From NCBI GenBank assembly GCA_036258055.1, contig DATAEK010000057.1, forward strand, positions 1-28,397: a stretch of 28,397 nt of DNA, written 5' to 3'. Shown piece after piece: positions 16,194-24,944 of this stretch. This stretch comes from DATAEK01 sp036258055. GTDB taxonomy: Bacteria > Acidobacteriota > Vicinamibacteria > Vicinamibacterales > 2-12-FULL-66-21. Each line of letters starts with the position of its first letter. Position 1 is the stretch's first letter. The translations under genes were made by a program, and so were the position numbers. The notes beneath the pieces are model-generated. The model was not told where the DNA came from. It ran no database searches and worked only from the letters and a program-made list of their open reading frames with translations.

Positions 16194-16631
16194 TCACGGA
16201 CGCCGGCGGCCGCCGACGTGTGCCTTCTTCACGAGCGTGACGGCTTTCTGCCGGTCGGCAGCCGAATCGAAGCCGAACACCGCGGAATACTTGCGCCCCA
16301 TCACCTGCGCGACTACGAACGCCATGTTGATGCCCGCGTCGGCTATCGCTTTGGCGATTGCGTGGCCGAGTCCTGGCCGGTTGTCGCCCGTGACGAGCAA
16401 CGCAGGAATGCCTGAATCGGCGAAGCCGGCAGATTGCGCGGTGGCAATCGCGTTCTTGGTTCCGATGGGGTATACCTCGACGGCCCCCTTGCTCTGGTTC
16501 CCCGTGTAGCGATACGCCATCAGGACCTGAAGATCGACGCGGGCCAGCGGCTCGATTGACGCGGCAAGCGCACCGGGCCGATCGTCGATCTCACGTCGCC
16601 AGAGCGTGATCGGTTTCACCGTGACCGCCAT
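16194..16631 (-). CDS. Tandem ACT-domain protein
   Basis: 145 residues made of two ACT-like regulatory modules. The first (about 8-56) has WRREIDDRPGALAASIEPLA and ends VEVYPI. The second (about 76-140) has LLVTGDNRPGLGHAIAKAIA and AGINMAFVVAQVMGRKYSAV. ACT modules bind amino acids and control enzymes; no catalytic domain is attached, so it probably acts as a stand-alone sensor or subunit. The start is fixed by an AGAGGAG ribosome site five bases before ATG 16631. The upstream hydrolase gene on the same strand ends 12 bp away, so the two are likely co-transcribed. The link between an ACT protein and a secreted hydrolase is not explained. Confidence 0.75.
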   Translation of the reverse strand: MAVTVKPITLWRREIDDRPGALAASIEPLARVDLQVLMAYRYTGNQSKGAVEVYPIGTKNAIATAQSAGFADSGIPALLVTGDNRPGLGHAIAKAIADAGINMAFVVAQVMGRKYSAVFGFDSAADRQKAVTLVKKAHVGGRRRP

Positions 16632-16643
16632 GATTGCTCCTCT

Positions 16644-18770
16644 CTATTTCGCCAGTTGACCCTTGTTCAGACGGCCGAACCGCCAGTTTGGATCGTCGTG
16701 ACCCAGCCCGTACTGGACGGTGAGCGTTGAGCCGTCCTCGAGCTGCGCGAATTCCGCACTCGTCAACGTAAAGATCACCGTGCCGGTATCGCCATTCTGT
16801 AGGTATCGGCTGGCTGTGAACTCCTGACTGCCGATCCTGAGCACGAGCAGTTCACCTTGCGGCAGGAACTCACGGTTCGACGTCAGCTCGATTTCGACAT
16901 CAGTCGCTCCGTTGATTCCGGATGTCTGACGGATCGCCTTCACCTGATTGTTGTCGCTCTTCGAACCTGTGTCGTCGACAACCGAGTCGTCGCCCGCCAC
17001 GACCTCGGGCGCGAGCCGTGTTGCCGCGTTGAGCGCGCTGAGAGTCGAGAGGCGGATGTTGCCGATGAAGATCTCATCGCTCTTCGTGTCGTCGAACGTG
17101 AATCGCACGCCGCGGAGATTGTTCACGATCGCGGTGCTCCCGAAGGAGGCGAGCGGAATGCGAATCGTCTGAAGGATTGGATGCGGCGACGAGCCGACAC
17201 CGATAACGAGCCCTCCAACCGGGCCTGTCAGGGTCAAGTAATTGCTGATCGGGATGGGGGTGGACAGACTCCCGTCCGCGCCGACGAGGCGTACCGAAAA
17301 GCTGGTGGCGAAGAGCCAATGGGAGTCGGTCTTGGTGCACGCGGAATCGCCGCACTGGCGAGCAACGCGAAAATCGAGCGTCTTGAAACCGCTGGCACTC
17401 TGGCCGCTTCCCGGCGCGGTCCAGTTGCTCTGAAAGAACGTGTTCGAGCCTGGCGACTTCCATGCGATCTGCGCCACGCGCTGCTGTGAGCTGTGGTTGG
17501 CAATACCGCCGTGGTTGACGGTGACATTACTCGCGGTGTTCGCCGCGCCGGAGCTGTTGAACCCCGTTGGCCGGTCGAAATCGTCGAACGTCCTCGTAAC
17601 ACTCGCGTTCGGCGAATCGGTATAGCCGCGATCGATGCGCGTAACGTCTTCCAGGCCTACCGGCAGTTCGAACTGCGGATTGAACAGGTCGGCGAACGTC
17701 GAGTCGGTCGCGCCACCGACATGCGCGCGGAAAAATGCCAGCACGCTGAACAGCGCCGTCGTCCGCTCGTCCGCCGACCCGAGCAGGTGATCGAACAGCC
17801 GCTTGTGACCGAGGCATCCCGGCGAGTCGCTCAGCTGCCATTCTGTATTGTAGAAGTTGTGGTTGGTTCCCCAGACCGTGAAGGTCGATTTGGGCGTCGC
17901 GGGAGTTTCCGTTCGAATCAGGAGCATCCGATCGAACGGCCTCACGCCCTGCAGGGTGAACACGTCGCCATCGCACATCGGCAGCAGCACGTTCCATGAC
18001 GTGCCGTCGGCGTTCAGAATCCGCGACGTCTGACCGTCGACCGGGCCAATCTCGAAGATGCCCTCGAAGCCGACCGGCCCGATCCGTGCAGGCCATGGGC
18101 TTCCCGGATCCCGATAGATGTTGTACGCAGCGCGGACGCCCTCTCCGCCGCGTGAATGTCCGAGCATGCCCATGTGCGCGAAATCGAGTTGTCCGGCGAG
18201 GCTGAACCCGAGGCTCGGCGGCGTTGGCGCGCCCGAATTCCACTCGTGGAGGCGCTGCAGGTGCTTCAGGATCAGCCGCCCGCGACGGAGGTTGTTGCCG
18301 CGATCGTCGAGAGTCCCGGGCGCGGCGTTGACACCCCGGTTGGCATTGATCGACACGACGATGTAGTTCCACGAGGCTAGGCGCTCCGCGAGATACGCGT
18401 AGCCTTCGTGACTCGGGACGACGACGAAGCCCTCGGGGCAGGTGCCGAAGAACGTGTACTGCACGTTGATGTCGAAGCGGCCCGGACCGGCGCCTTCGAA
18501 CCGGCCGCACGTCGCGTGATTGCCGTGCAGGAAAATCAGGAGGGGATGCGGCTTATCCGCGAGATCCACAGGACGGTATACGCGCGCCCACAACTCCGTC
18601 GCAAGCTCGGTTGATACGTCAGGGTCGATCGCGGCTGGCAACTTGTATTCGGAGCTGGTCGTCGCGTACGGGCCCGGTGGCGTCGCATCCGGTGCGGTCT
18701 GGGCCTGAGCGATCGCGGCCGTGAGGGCGAAGCAGGCGATGAATGCGAGGCTGACACGCGCGGTCCGCAT
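16644..18770 (-). CDS. Large secreted alpha/beta hydrolase
   Basis: 708 residues. A Sec signal peptide covers 1-24 (cleavage near AQAQT). The alpha/beta hydrolase part (about 40-370) has an oxyanion-hole LHGNH (81-85), the nucleophile elbow GHSRGGEG (204-211, Ser206), a possible acid in MCDGDV (265-270) and His304 in WGTNHNFYN, so a catalytic triad is present. The remaining 340 residues form beta-rich domains (FNSSGAANTASNVTV, LDFRVARQCGDSACTK, GVRFTFDDTKSDEIFIGNIRL) resembling a carbohydrate-binding-like jelly roll, with a final C-terminal repeat-like part. This suggests an extracellular esterase or amidase that docks on a polymer; the substrate is unknown. The ribosome site GGGGAGGAATCT before ATG 18770 is strong. 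Confidence 0.85.
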   Translation of the reverse strand: MRTARVSLAFIACFALTAAIAQAQTAPDATPPGPYATTSSEYKLPAAIDPDVSTELATELWARVYRPVDLADKPHPLLIFLHGNHATCGRFEGAGPGRFDINVQYTFFGTCPEGFVVVPSHEGYAYLAERLASWNYIVVSINANRGVNAAPGTLDDRGNNLRRGRLILKHLQRLHEWNSGAPTPPSLGFSLAGQLDFAHMGMLGHSRGGEGVRAAYNIYRDPGSPWPARIGPVGFEGIFEIGPVDGQTSRILNADGTSWNVLLPMCDGDVFTLQGVRPFDRMLLIRTETPATPKSTFTVWGTNHNFYNTEWQLSDSPGCLGHKRLFDHLLGSADERTTALFSVLAFFRAHVGGATDSTFADLFNPQFELPVGLEDVTRIDRGYTDSPNASVTRTFDDFDRPTGFNSSGAANTASNVTVNHGGIANHSSQQRVAQIAWKSPGSNTFFQSNWTAPGSGQSASGFKTLDFRVARQCGDSACTKTDSHWLFATSFSVRLVGADGSLSTPIPISNYLTLTGPVGGLVIGVGSSPHPILQTIRIPLASFGSTAIVNNLRGVRFTFDDTKSDEIFIGNIRLSTLSALNAATRLAPEVVAGDDSVVDDTGSKSDNNQVKAIRQTSGINGATDVEIELTSNREFLPQGELLVLRIGSQEFTASRYLQNGDTGTVIFTLTSAEFAQLEDGSTLTVQYGLGHDDPNWRFGRLNKGQLAK

Positions 18771-18816
18771 AGATTCCTCCCCGGCTGTGTGATGACAACG
18801 GTCGAGAGCAGGCGAG

Positions 18817-18822
18817 AGTATA
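18817..18822 (-). promoter_or_regulatory. Possible -10 element for the secreted hydrolase gene
   Basis: TATACT on the minus strand lies 47 bp before the hydrolase start, a near-consensus -10 in a GC-rich gap. No convincing -35 is seen at the right distance, so the assignment is tentative. Confidence 0.3.
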
Positions 18823-18928
18823 CCTGCGCGGCGCTGAGATGGACGGCATTCGTGAATTCATCGATGACCGGACGTGTCATGGCAATGGTTCAGCTGCGAG
18901 CGTGTGATTTGCCCGGCGATCGCCCCGC

Positions 18929-18958
18929 TTGACAGGCCGTCGTCCCGGCGCCTATAAA
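18929..18958 (+). promoter_or_regulatory. Consensus-like sigma-70 promoter
   Basis: TTGACA at 18929-18934 and TATAAA at 18953-18958 with an 18-nt spacer. Such a match is unusual in this GC-rich DNA. It would start a transcript near 18965 that passes through two hairpins before the alpha/beta hydrolase gene at 19052. Confidence 0.65.
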
Positions 18959-18978
18959 TCGCGTCATCGCCACTACTG

Positions 18979-19039
18979 AGAGCCGCGCCGTCGCGGCTCT
19001 TTCTGTTTCATCAGCCGCGTAACCCGCGGCTTTTGTGTT
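18979..19039 (+). promoter_or_regulatory. Two terminator-like hairpins with shared arms: leader or attenuator
   Basis: Hairpin 1: AGAGCCGCG (18979-18987), 4-nt loop, CGCGGCTCT (18992-19000), then TTCTGTTT. Hairpin 2: AGCCGCG (19013-19019), 5-nt loop, CGCGGCT (19025-19031), then TTTGTGTTT. Each alone looks like an intrinsic terminator. They share the same AGCCGCG and CGCGGCT arms, so the 5' arm of hairpin 1 can also pair with the 3' arm of hairpin 2, giving competing folds. They lie between a strong promoter and the gene at 19052 and before its GAGGCGC ribosome site, fitting a regulated leader or a short RNA. Together with the promoters this fills the 18771-19051 gap. Confidence 0.6.
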
Positions 19040-19051
19040 TGAGGCGCAGCC

Positions 19052-19954
19052 ATGGCTGACGAAGGCTACGTTACAGCCGGCGATGGTGTCCGGGTGTACT
19101 TTCGAGCGGCAGGAACAGATCCCAGGGTCGTACTCGTGCCGAACGGCATGCACCTCGTCGACGAGTTCGCCCGGCTCGCGCGCGATCGGACGTTGATCTT
19201 CGCCGACCTGCGCAACCGTGGACGCTCCGACGCCCAGAGCGCTGCCGAGGGACGCGGGCTGGACGTCCGGCAGGACGTCGAGGACATGCACGCGATCGCG
19301 ATGCACCTCGGAGTCGAGTGCGTCGACGTGATTGGGCACTCCGTCCAGGGTCTGATCGCCGGAGTGTTTGCGATGACCTATCCCTCGCAGGTCAACCGCG
19401 TCGTGCAGATCGGGCCGATGGCGGCCAACCCCGACACGGAATACCCAGCGGGTCTGAGCAACAGGGATGCGGTGTTTGCCCAGGTGATGAACGCGCTTGC
19501 GACGCTGCAGGCCGAGCGCGCGAATCATGAGCCGGAGGCGTTCTGCCGGATGGTGTGGGCTGTTTTGAATCCGCTCTACGTGACCGACCCGGCCAACGCG
19601 GACCGGATCCGCTGGTCGAGGTGTGAGCTGCCCAATGAGCGAGGAGCGATGCGGTATTTCATGGAGCATACGATGCCCTCGATTCGTGCGCTCAATCTGA
19701 CTGCGGAGCAATTCGCGCGCGTCACCGCGCCCGTTCTGATCGTCCACGGCAACCTCGACCGAAGTGCGCCCTACGGCGGCGGACGCGAGTGGGCCTTGCG
19801 GTTGCCCAATGCGCGTCTGCTCACGGTGACTGGAGCGGGTCACGCCCCGTGGATCGAAGCGCCAGACCTAGTGTTCAGGGCGATCGATGTGTTCCTACGC
19901 GGAGCGTGGCCGGCCGAGGCGGAGCAGGTGGCGCCGACCCGATTTACAGCGTGA
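19052..19954 (+). CDS. Alpha/beta hydrolase
   Basis: 300 residues of the alpha/beta-hydrolase fold (PF00561/PF12697-like). Seen: an N-terminal strand pair, the segment FADLRNRGRSD (50-60), the nucleophile elbow GHSVQG (95-100, Ser97), the acid Asp236 in HGNLDRSAPYGG (232-243), and the catalytic His264 in GAGHAPW (261-267). The Ser-Asp-His triad is complete. No signal peptide is present, so it acts in the cytoplasm. The substrate cannot be inferred; related proteins include epoxide hydrolases, haloperoxidase-like enzymes and esterases. It is preceded by the hairpin leader. Its 3' end overlaps the convergent antiporter gene by 11 bp. Confidence 0.9.
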   Translation: MADEGYVTAGDGVRVYFRAAGTDPRVVLVPNGMHLVDEFARLARDRTLIFADLRNRGRSDAQSAAEGRGLDVRQDVEDMHAIAMHLGVECVDVIGHSVQGLIAGVFAMTYPSQVNRVVQIGPMAANPDTEYPAGLSNRDAVFAQVMNALATLQAERANHEPEAFCRMVWAVLNPLYVTDPANADRIRWSRCELPNERGAMRYFMEHTMPSIRALNLTAEQFARVTAPVLIVHGNLDRSAPYGGGREWALRLPNARLLTVTGAGHAPWIEAPDLVFRAIDVFLRGAWPAEAEQVAPTRFTA

Positions 19955-22283
19955 CTTCATCCACGTAGCACCACCCCCACGTGTCGCCAGGTTCGAGCGA
20001 GCGCATCACCGGGTGGGTCGTCGCATGGAAATGCTTCGTGGCGTGCTTGTTCTTTGACGAGTCGCAACAGCCGACGTGACCGCAGGTCAGGCAGATGCGC
20101 AAGTGGACCCATTCATCGCCCATGCGCAGGCATTCTTCACAACCGGGCGCGCTCGGATGGACTGCACGGATGCGGTCGAGATGCGCACACGGTCCCTGAG
20201 GGTGGGGCGTGAAGGTCACGGTCGATTCGACCTCGATGGGCTTCTCTGTCGGCGCTGGCCGATCTACGGTCTCGACGGCGGCGTCGCTCGATCTGAAGAG
20301 ATGCGCTGAGGCCGCGAATGCCTCGGCCGCGCCCTCGATCGTCAGCACGTCGCCTTCGGCAATCGTGGCGGTAGCGGGGTCGAGACGTTCGCCGGCGCGC
20401 TCGATCTGCTTGAGCTGAAGTCCGGTCTCGGCGTTCAGACGTTCCAGCGAACGACCGACAACCGCCGCACCCGGACGGACGACCACGGTGCGCGTGTCGA
20501 TGCAGTGCCCATCGAGGCTGCAGACGACCGCGGGCTGGTCAGACCTCTTGCGAAGGGCGGCATAACCCCCACGCCGGATCGCTTCCTCGTGCGTGGCGAT
20601 GTCTTCTCCAGCAATCCGGTACTGGCGCAGCACGTCCGCGAAGATCTGGACGATGCTCTCGAGCTCCTCGATGACGACCAGGTCGGCGCCCTCGCGGGTG
20701 AGCACCTCGGCATCCGATTCGTACCGCGTCCTCACGATGATCCGGGCGGTCGGCGCGAGCGATCGCGCGACCGCCACGATGCGCAGCGCCGTGGCCGGCT
20801 CATCGTCGGAGATGACGACCGTCTTCGCGCGTTCGATGCCGGCGAGGGTCAGCGTATGCTGACGGCTCGAGTCGCCGCGCAGCACGGGCAGTCCCATTTC
20901 CTCCGCTTCGTTCGCGCCGCCAGGACTGAGCGTGGTGATGACGAATGGCACCCGCGATCCGTCGAGCACCCGCACGAGGCGTTTCGCCGCCTCGCCGTAG
21001 CCCGCCACGATCACATGATGCTGAAGGTGGGCGAACGTTTCGATCGTCGCCTCCGACTGTGCTTCGGCCGCGCGTCGCGCGGCGCGGATGCGTATGCGTT
21101 TCAGCCGTTCGCTCAGCCGCGCACCGAGCGAGGCCAGCTGCGGTGATGCCACCATCAGCAGCACCGTCGACGCAATGAACGTCTGTGAGCCCGTGGCGCC
21201 AAGGCCTGCTGGGGACAGCCCGACGTCGCGCCCTGCACGATCGAGAACGAACGAGAACTCGCCGACCTGTGCCAGCGTGAGCGCAGACGCGGCGGCGACG
21301 GCGTGGCCATAGCCAAGCGCGAGAACGCTCCCCGCGGTCGTCAAAACTTTCACGATCACGACGAGCGCGACTGCAGCGAGCACCAACGGCAGATGATGCA
21401 GCAGGAAGTTGAGATCCAACAGCATCCCGACCGAGACGAAGAACGTCGCGCTGAACAGGATCTGGAGCGGCATGATCTCGCCAAACGCGTGATGGCTGAA
21501 GCGGCTCTCGCTGACGAGAAGACCAGCCAGAAACGCGCCGAGTGACAGGCTGACGCCGGCGGTGCTCGTCAGCCACGCGGTCCCGAAGCAGATCGCGATG
21601 ACGGTGAGGAGGAACAGCTCGGGGGAGCAGGTCAGCGCGACGCGCTCGAGCAGGCGCGGCATGAGCCGCCGCGCGACCAGGAGCACCGTCAGGATCAGTC
21701 CGAGCGCCTTGCCCAGCGCCCACGCGATGTCGGCCGCGGATCCGTTCCCGTGACCGAGCATGGGAACGACGAGGACCATCACGATCACCGCCAGATCCTG
21801 AAAGATGAGGAGCGCCAGGATCACCTGACCGGTGGTGGTCGTCGTGTCGCCTCGATCGGCCAGCAGCTTCAGCACGATCGCGGTTGACGAGAGCGAGACC
21901 AGGAACCCCGTGAAGAGCGCGGCGCGCCAGTCCACGCCAGCCGCCGCCAGGACCCCGAGGATCACGGCCGTCGCGAGCGAGACCTGGAGCCCGCCGCCGC
22001 CGAAGATGAGGGCCTTGATGCGGGCGAGCTTCTCGAGGCTGAACTCGATCCCGATGGTGAAGAGGAGAAGGATGACGCCGATCTCGGCGGCCGCGTCGAC
22101 GAGCACCGGATCGGCGACGATCGCCAGTCCGTGCGGACCGATGACGACGCCGGCGATCAGGAACCCGACAATCGGGACCAGGCCGATCCGGTAGCTGAGG
22201 TACGCGATGAGGGCCGCGGCCACGACGATCGCGACCGACTGCACGATGAACGGCGGCGCAATCGCAGTGGCAACGACGGGCAT
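19944..22283 (-). CDS. CPA2-type cation/proton antiporter with TrkA domains and UBP zinc finger
   Basis: 779 residues. The first 400 or so are a Kef/CPA2-type membrane antiporter with about 12 helices; GVVIGPHGLAIV and FTIGIEFSLEKL are typical of the family. A TrkA-N (RCK) nucleotide-binding domain follows (HVIVAGYGEAAKRLVRVLDG), then a TrkA-C-like domain (RPGAAVVGRSLERLNAETG). The last 81 residues are a UBP-type zinc finger: CAHLD at 699-703, CEEC (715-718), CLTCGHVGCC (731-740) and the His cluster HATKHFHATTH. This finger binds ubiquitin C-termini in eukaryotes, while in bacteria its role is unclear. The fusion would put the finger in the cytoplasm next to the regulatory domains. It probably exports K+ or Na+ in exchange for H+. 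Confidence 0.92.
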   Translation of the reverse strand: MPVVATAIAPPFIVQSVAIVVAAALIAYLSYRIGLVPIVGFLIAGVVIGPHGLAIVADPVLVDAAAEIGVILLLFTIGIEFSLEKLARIKALIFGGGGLQVSLATAVILGVLAAAGVDWRAALFTGFLVSLSSTAIVLKLLADRGDTTTTTGQVILALLIFQDLAVIVMVLVVPMLGHGNGSAADIAWALGKALGLILTVLLVARRLMPRLLERVALTCSPELFLLTVIAICFGTAWLTSTAGVSLSLGAFLAGLLVSESRFSHHAFGEIMPLQILFSATFFVSVGMLLDLNFLLHHLPLVLAAVALVVIVKVLTTAGSVLALGYGHAVAAASALTLAQVGEFSFVLDRAGRDVGLSPAGLGATGSQTFIASTVLLMVASPQLASLGARLSERLKRIRIRAARRAAEAQSEATIETFAHLQHHVIVAGYGEAAKRLVRVLDGSRVPFVITTLSPGGANEAEEMGLPVLRGDSSRQHTLTLAGIERAKTVVISDDEPATALRIVAVARSLAPTARIIVRTRYESDAEVLTREGADLVVIEELESIVQIFADVLRQYRIAGEDIATHEEAIRRGGYAALRKRSDQPAVVCSLDGHCIDTRTVVVRPGAAVVGRSLERLNAETGLQLKQIERAGERLDPATATIAEGDVLTIEGAAEAFAASAHLFRSSDAAVETVDRPAPTEKPIEVESTVTFTPHPQGPCAHLDRIRAVHPSAPGCEECLRMGDEWVHLRICLTCGHVGCCDSSKNKHATKHFHATTHPVMRSLEPGDTWGWCYVDEVTL

Positions 22284-22426
22284 GGGGTCGATGATGACAG
22301 AATCCGTCGTGCTGAGATCATTGTGACAGAAGCCCGGCGGTCACTCAGCAGCGCCCGCGCGCGAGCTGGAGGTGGGGCCCCGGAGAGCACTGAGAAATGC
22401 CGACCCGTCATGTACGATGAGTCCGG

Positions 22427-23737
22427 ATGCCAGCCAAGACCGTACACGAGCTGCTCACCGTCGCCGGCCGCGAGATCCCGATTTCCAATCCCACGAAGGT
22501 CCTGTTTCCTCACGCCGGCTACACGAAGCTCGACCTCGTGCGCTACTACCTCGCCGTCGCCGACGGCGCGCTCCGCGGAGCTGGTGGCCGTCCGAATGTG
22601 CTGGTGCGATACCCGAACGGGATCGACGGCGAGTTCTTTTATCAGAAGCGCGCACCCGAATCGCGGCCTGAGTGGATCGAGATTGCCGCGCTGCAGTTTC
22701 CGTCGGGGCGGACGGCTGAAGAAGTCGTCCCGCGAGATGCAGCCGCGCTCGCGTGGATGGCCAACCTCGCATGTCTCGAGCTCCATCCCCATCCGGTGCG
22801 GGCGGACGATCTCGACCATCCGGACGAGCTGCGCGTGGATCTCGATCCGGTCCCAGGCGTCGAGTGGAATCAGCTCCGTGAGGTTGCGCGCGTCGTGCAT
22901 GCCACGCTGGACGATCTGAAGCTGATCGGCTGGCCGAAGACGTCAGGCTCGCGAGGGATCCACGTCATCGTGCGGATCGAACGTCGCTGGACCTTCACGG
23001 AAGTACGCCGCGCGGCTCTCGCCCTTGCCCGCGAGGTCGAACGGCGCGCGCCGGCGCTCGCGACGAGCAAGTGGTGGAAAGAAGAACGCCACGGTGTCTT
23101 CCTCGACTACAACCAGAACGCGAAGGATCGGACGGTTGCCAGCGCATACTCAGTGCGCCCGAAGCCTGACGCGCGCGTGTCGGCGCCCGTGACGTGGGAC
23201 GAAATCGGCGTCTGCGAGCCCGAAGCGTTCACGCTCAGGACCGTGCCCGCGCGATTCGCCGAGGTTGGCGATCGCCACGCGGACATCGATAACCATCCAT
23301 GTTCGCTGGAGGGTCTGCTCGAGCTATCCGCGCGGCACGAGAAGGAGGGACAGGGCGATGCGCCGTGGCCGCCGCACTACAGGAAGCAGGCTGGGGAGCC
23401 CGCGCGGGTCCAGCCGTCACGCCGCCGCGTCCCGAAACATCCGCTGATCGAGATCGCGCGCGCACAGAAGAAGGAAGACGCGCTCGCGGGGCTCGATCGA
23501 TGGAAGGCGCGTCATCCCGAAGCCGCCGGTCATCTCGAGCCGGCGGACGTTCTCGTCGACGCGATGCGCGGGCGCTTCCACACGTGGACGCGGATCCGCA
23601 TCAACCTGCAGCACGTGCCGGAGGCGATCAGGCCGCCACAGGAAGCGCTCGACCCTGACGATCCTTTCGATTGGTCGGGCGTCACCGCGGATTCTTTCCA
23701 GCGCCGAAGACCTTCTCGAGCTCGTAAGCCGTCGTGA
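22427..23737 (+). CDS. LigD-type end-joining polymerase/primase
   Basis: 436 residues of the archaeo-eukaryotic primase fold used in bacterial non-homologous end joining. Seen: ISNPTKVLFP (19-28), HPHPVRADDLDHPDELRVDLDP with the catalytic Asp138 and Asp140, KTSGSRGIHVIV (171-182), and Asp227 in FLDYNQNAKDRT (225-236). This protein adds and removes nucleotides at DNA ends and can make RNA primers; in many bacteria it is one module of LigD, together with a ligase and sometimes a nuclease. Here it is a separate protein with a roughly 130-residue C-terminal extension past the usual domain. It converges on the ligase gene and overlaps it by 56 bp. The partner Ku is not in the window. Confidence 0.93.
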   Translation: MPAKTVHELLTVAGREIPISNPTKVLFPHAGYTKLDLVRYYLAVADGALRGAGGRPNVLVRYPNGIDGEFFYQKRAPESRPEWIEIAALQFPSGRTAEEVVPRDAAALAWMANLACLELHPHPVRADDLDHPDELRVDLDPVPGVEWNQLREVARVVHATLDDLKLIGWPKTSGSRGIHVIVRIERRWTFTEVRRAALALAREVERRAPALATSKWWKEERHGVFLDYNQNAKDRTVASAYSVRPKPDARVSAPVTWDEIGVCEPEAFTLRTVPARFAEVGDRHADIDNHPCSLEGLLELSARHEKEGQGDAPWPPHYRKQAGEPARVQPSRRRVPKHPLIEIARAQKKEDALAGLDRWKARHPEAAGHLEPADVLVDAMRGRFHTWTRIRINLQHVPEAIRPPQEALDPDDPFDWSGVTADSFQRRRPSRARKPS

Positions 23738-24833
23738 TTTCGAGCTGATCGTAGCGGCAGTCGTGCGGCTGCTTGTCGGGACGCCACCGGAGAAACGTCG
23801 CCGCGTGGCGGAAGCGCGTGCCCTGCATGTGATCGTATTTGACCTCGCAGATCCGCTCGATACGGAGCGGCTCCCACGACAAGTCCTTGCCCGCGCTCCA
23901 CCGGCTCTGTCCGCCGGGCATGCGGGTCATCTCGGCGCCGCCCCAGTCGGCCCACTCGCGCCAGGGATGCCCGTCGAGCGCCCGCTCGCGCAATGGCGCC
24001 AGCTCGATCGCCAGCGCTTTCCGCGCCGCCATGGTGAACGACGACGTCACTCCGACGTGATGAAGGTGACCTTTGTCGTCGTAGAGTCCGAGCAGAAGCG
24101 ATCCAACCAGCACGTCTTTGCCGGTCTTGTGCCACCGGAATCCGGCGACGACGCAGTCCGCCGTGCGTGCGTGCTTGATCTTGAGCATCGCGCGCTTGCC
24201 TGGCTGGTAGAGGCTGTCCTCGGGCTTCGCGATGACCCCGTCGAGGCCGGCCCCCTCGAAACGTGCGAGCCAGTCGGTCGCGACCTTCGGGTCGCGGGTC
24301 ATCGGCGTCAGGTGAATCGGGGCGGTCGCGTCCGCGAGCAGACGCTCCAGCGCGGCTCGCCGCTCGTGTTGTGGTGTCTCCCGCAAGTCCTTTCCATCGA
24401 CCGCGAGCGCGTCGAATGCGACGAACGACGACGGCGTCGCCTGCGCGAGCTTGGCCACGCGCGACGCGGCCGGATGGAGCCGGAGTTGAAGGGCGTCGAA
24501 GTCGAGGCCACGAGGCGTGGCGATGACGATTTCTCCGTCGAGCACGCAATCGGGCGGCAGTCTGGCGACCAGCGCGTCGTGGAGCTCAGGAAAATAGCGA
24601 TCGAGCGGCCGGAGATCGCGGCTCTGGATGTAGAGATCCGACGAGCCGCGGAACACGATCGCGCGAAAGCCGTCCCACTTCGGCTCGTAGAGAAAGCCGC
24701 CGTCGGGTGGGAGCTCGTCGGACAGCTTCGCGAGCATCGGCTCGATCGGGGGGAGCAGGGGATACGAGCCGGCCGGTTGCTCGAGCGGTGGCGGTTCGCT
24801 CTCGTTCTTCGGTGTCGATCTGCGCGGGGGCAT
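23682..24833 (-). CDS. ATP-dependent DNA ligase (LigD/LigC-type)
   Basis: 383 residues from ATG 24833; the open frame continues upstream through the direct repeats but that extension is repeat-derived and unlikely to be real. Ligase motifs: nucleophile Lys52 in EPKWDGFR (50-57), SRDLRPLDRYFPEL with the adenylate-binding residues, VLDGEIVI, GLDGVIAK (motif IV) and KIKHARTADCVV (motif V), then an OB-fold region ending LEKVFGAGKNPR. It seals nicks and breaks in the end-joining pathway. It faces the LigD-type polymerase gene and overlaps it by 56 bp at the 3' ends, a split and convergent form of what is usually one LigD protein or one operon. No nuclease domain is present. Confidence 0.92.
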   Translation of the reverse strand: MPPRRSTPKNESEPPPLEQPAGSYPLLPPIEPMLAKLSDELPPDGGFLYEPKWDGFRAIVFRGSSDLYIQSRDLRPLDRYFPELHDALVARLPPDCVLDGEIVIATPRGLDFDALQLRLHPAASRVAKLAQATPSSFVAFDALAVDGKDLRETPQHERRAALERLLADATAPIHLTPMTRDPKVATDWLARFEGAGLDGVIAKPEDSLYQPGKRAMLKIKHARTADCVVAGFRWHKTGKDVLVGSLLLGLYDDKGHLHHVGVTSSFTMAARKALAIELAPLRERALDGHPWREWADWGGAEMTRMPGGQSRWSAGKDLSWEPLRIERICEVKYDHMQGTRFRHAATFLRWRPDKQPHDCRYDQLEITTAYELEKVFGAGKNPR

Positions 24834-24857
24834 TTCGTCATCTTCTCTCAATTTGCC

Positions 24858-24896
24858 GCGGGGCCCCACCCCCGCGGCCTGCCAGCGCTTCGCTTC
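24858..24896. repeat. 39-bp direct repeat, copy 1
   Basis: This 39-bp stretch recurs at 24945-24983, 87 bp later, with one substitution (ACCCCC versus AGCCCC). It runs GCGGGGCCCC, then a C-rich part, then GCGGCCTGCCAGCGCTTCGC. It lies between the ligase start and the ABC permease gene. On the minus strand it reads AKRWQAAG-(V/L)-GPR in one frame, but it is better seen as a non-coding interspersed repeat. Confidence 0.85.
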
Positions 24897-24944
24897 GCTC
24901 GCGCCGCTGGTTAGCGGCAGCAACCTGCTTTCAGCTGGGATCTG

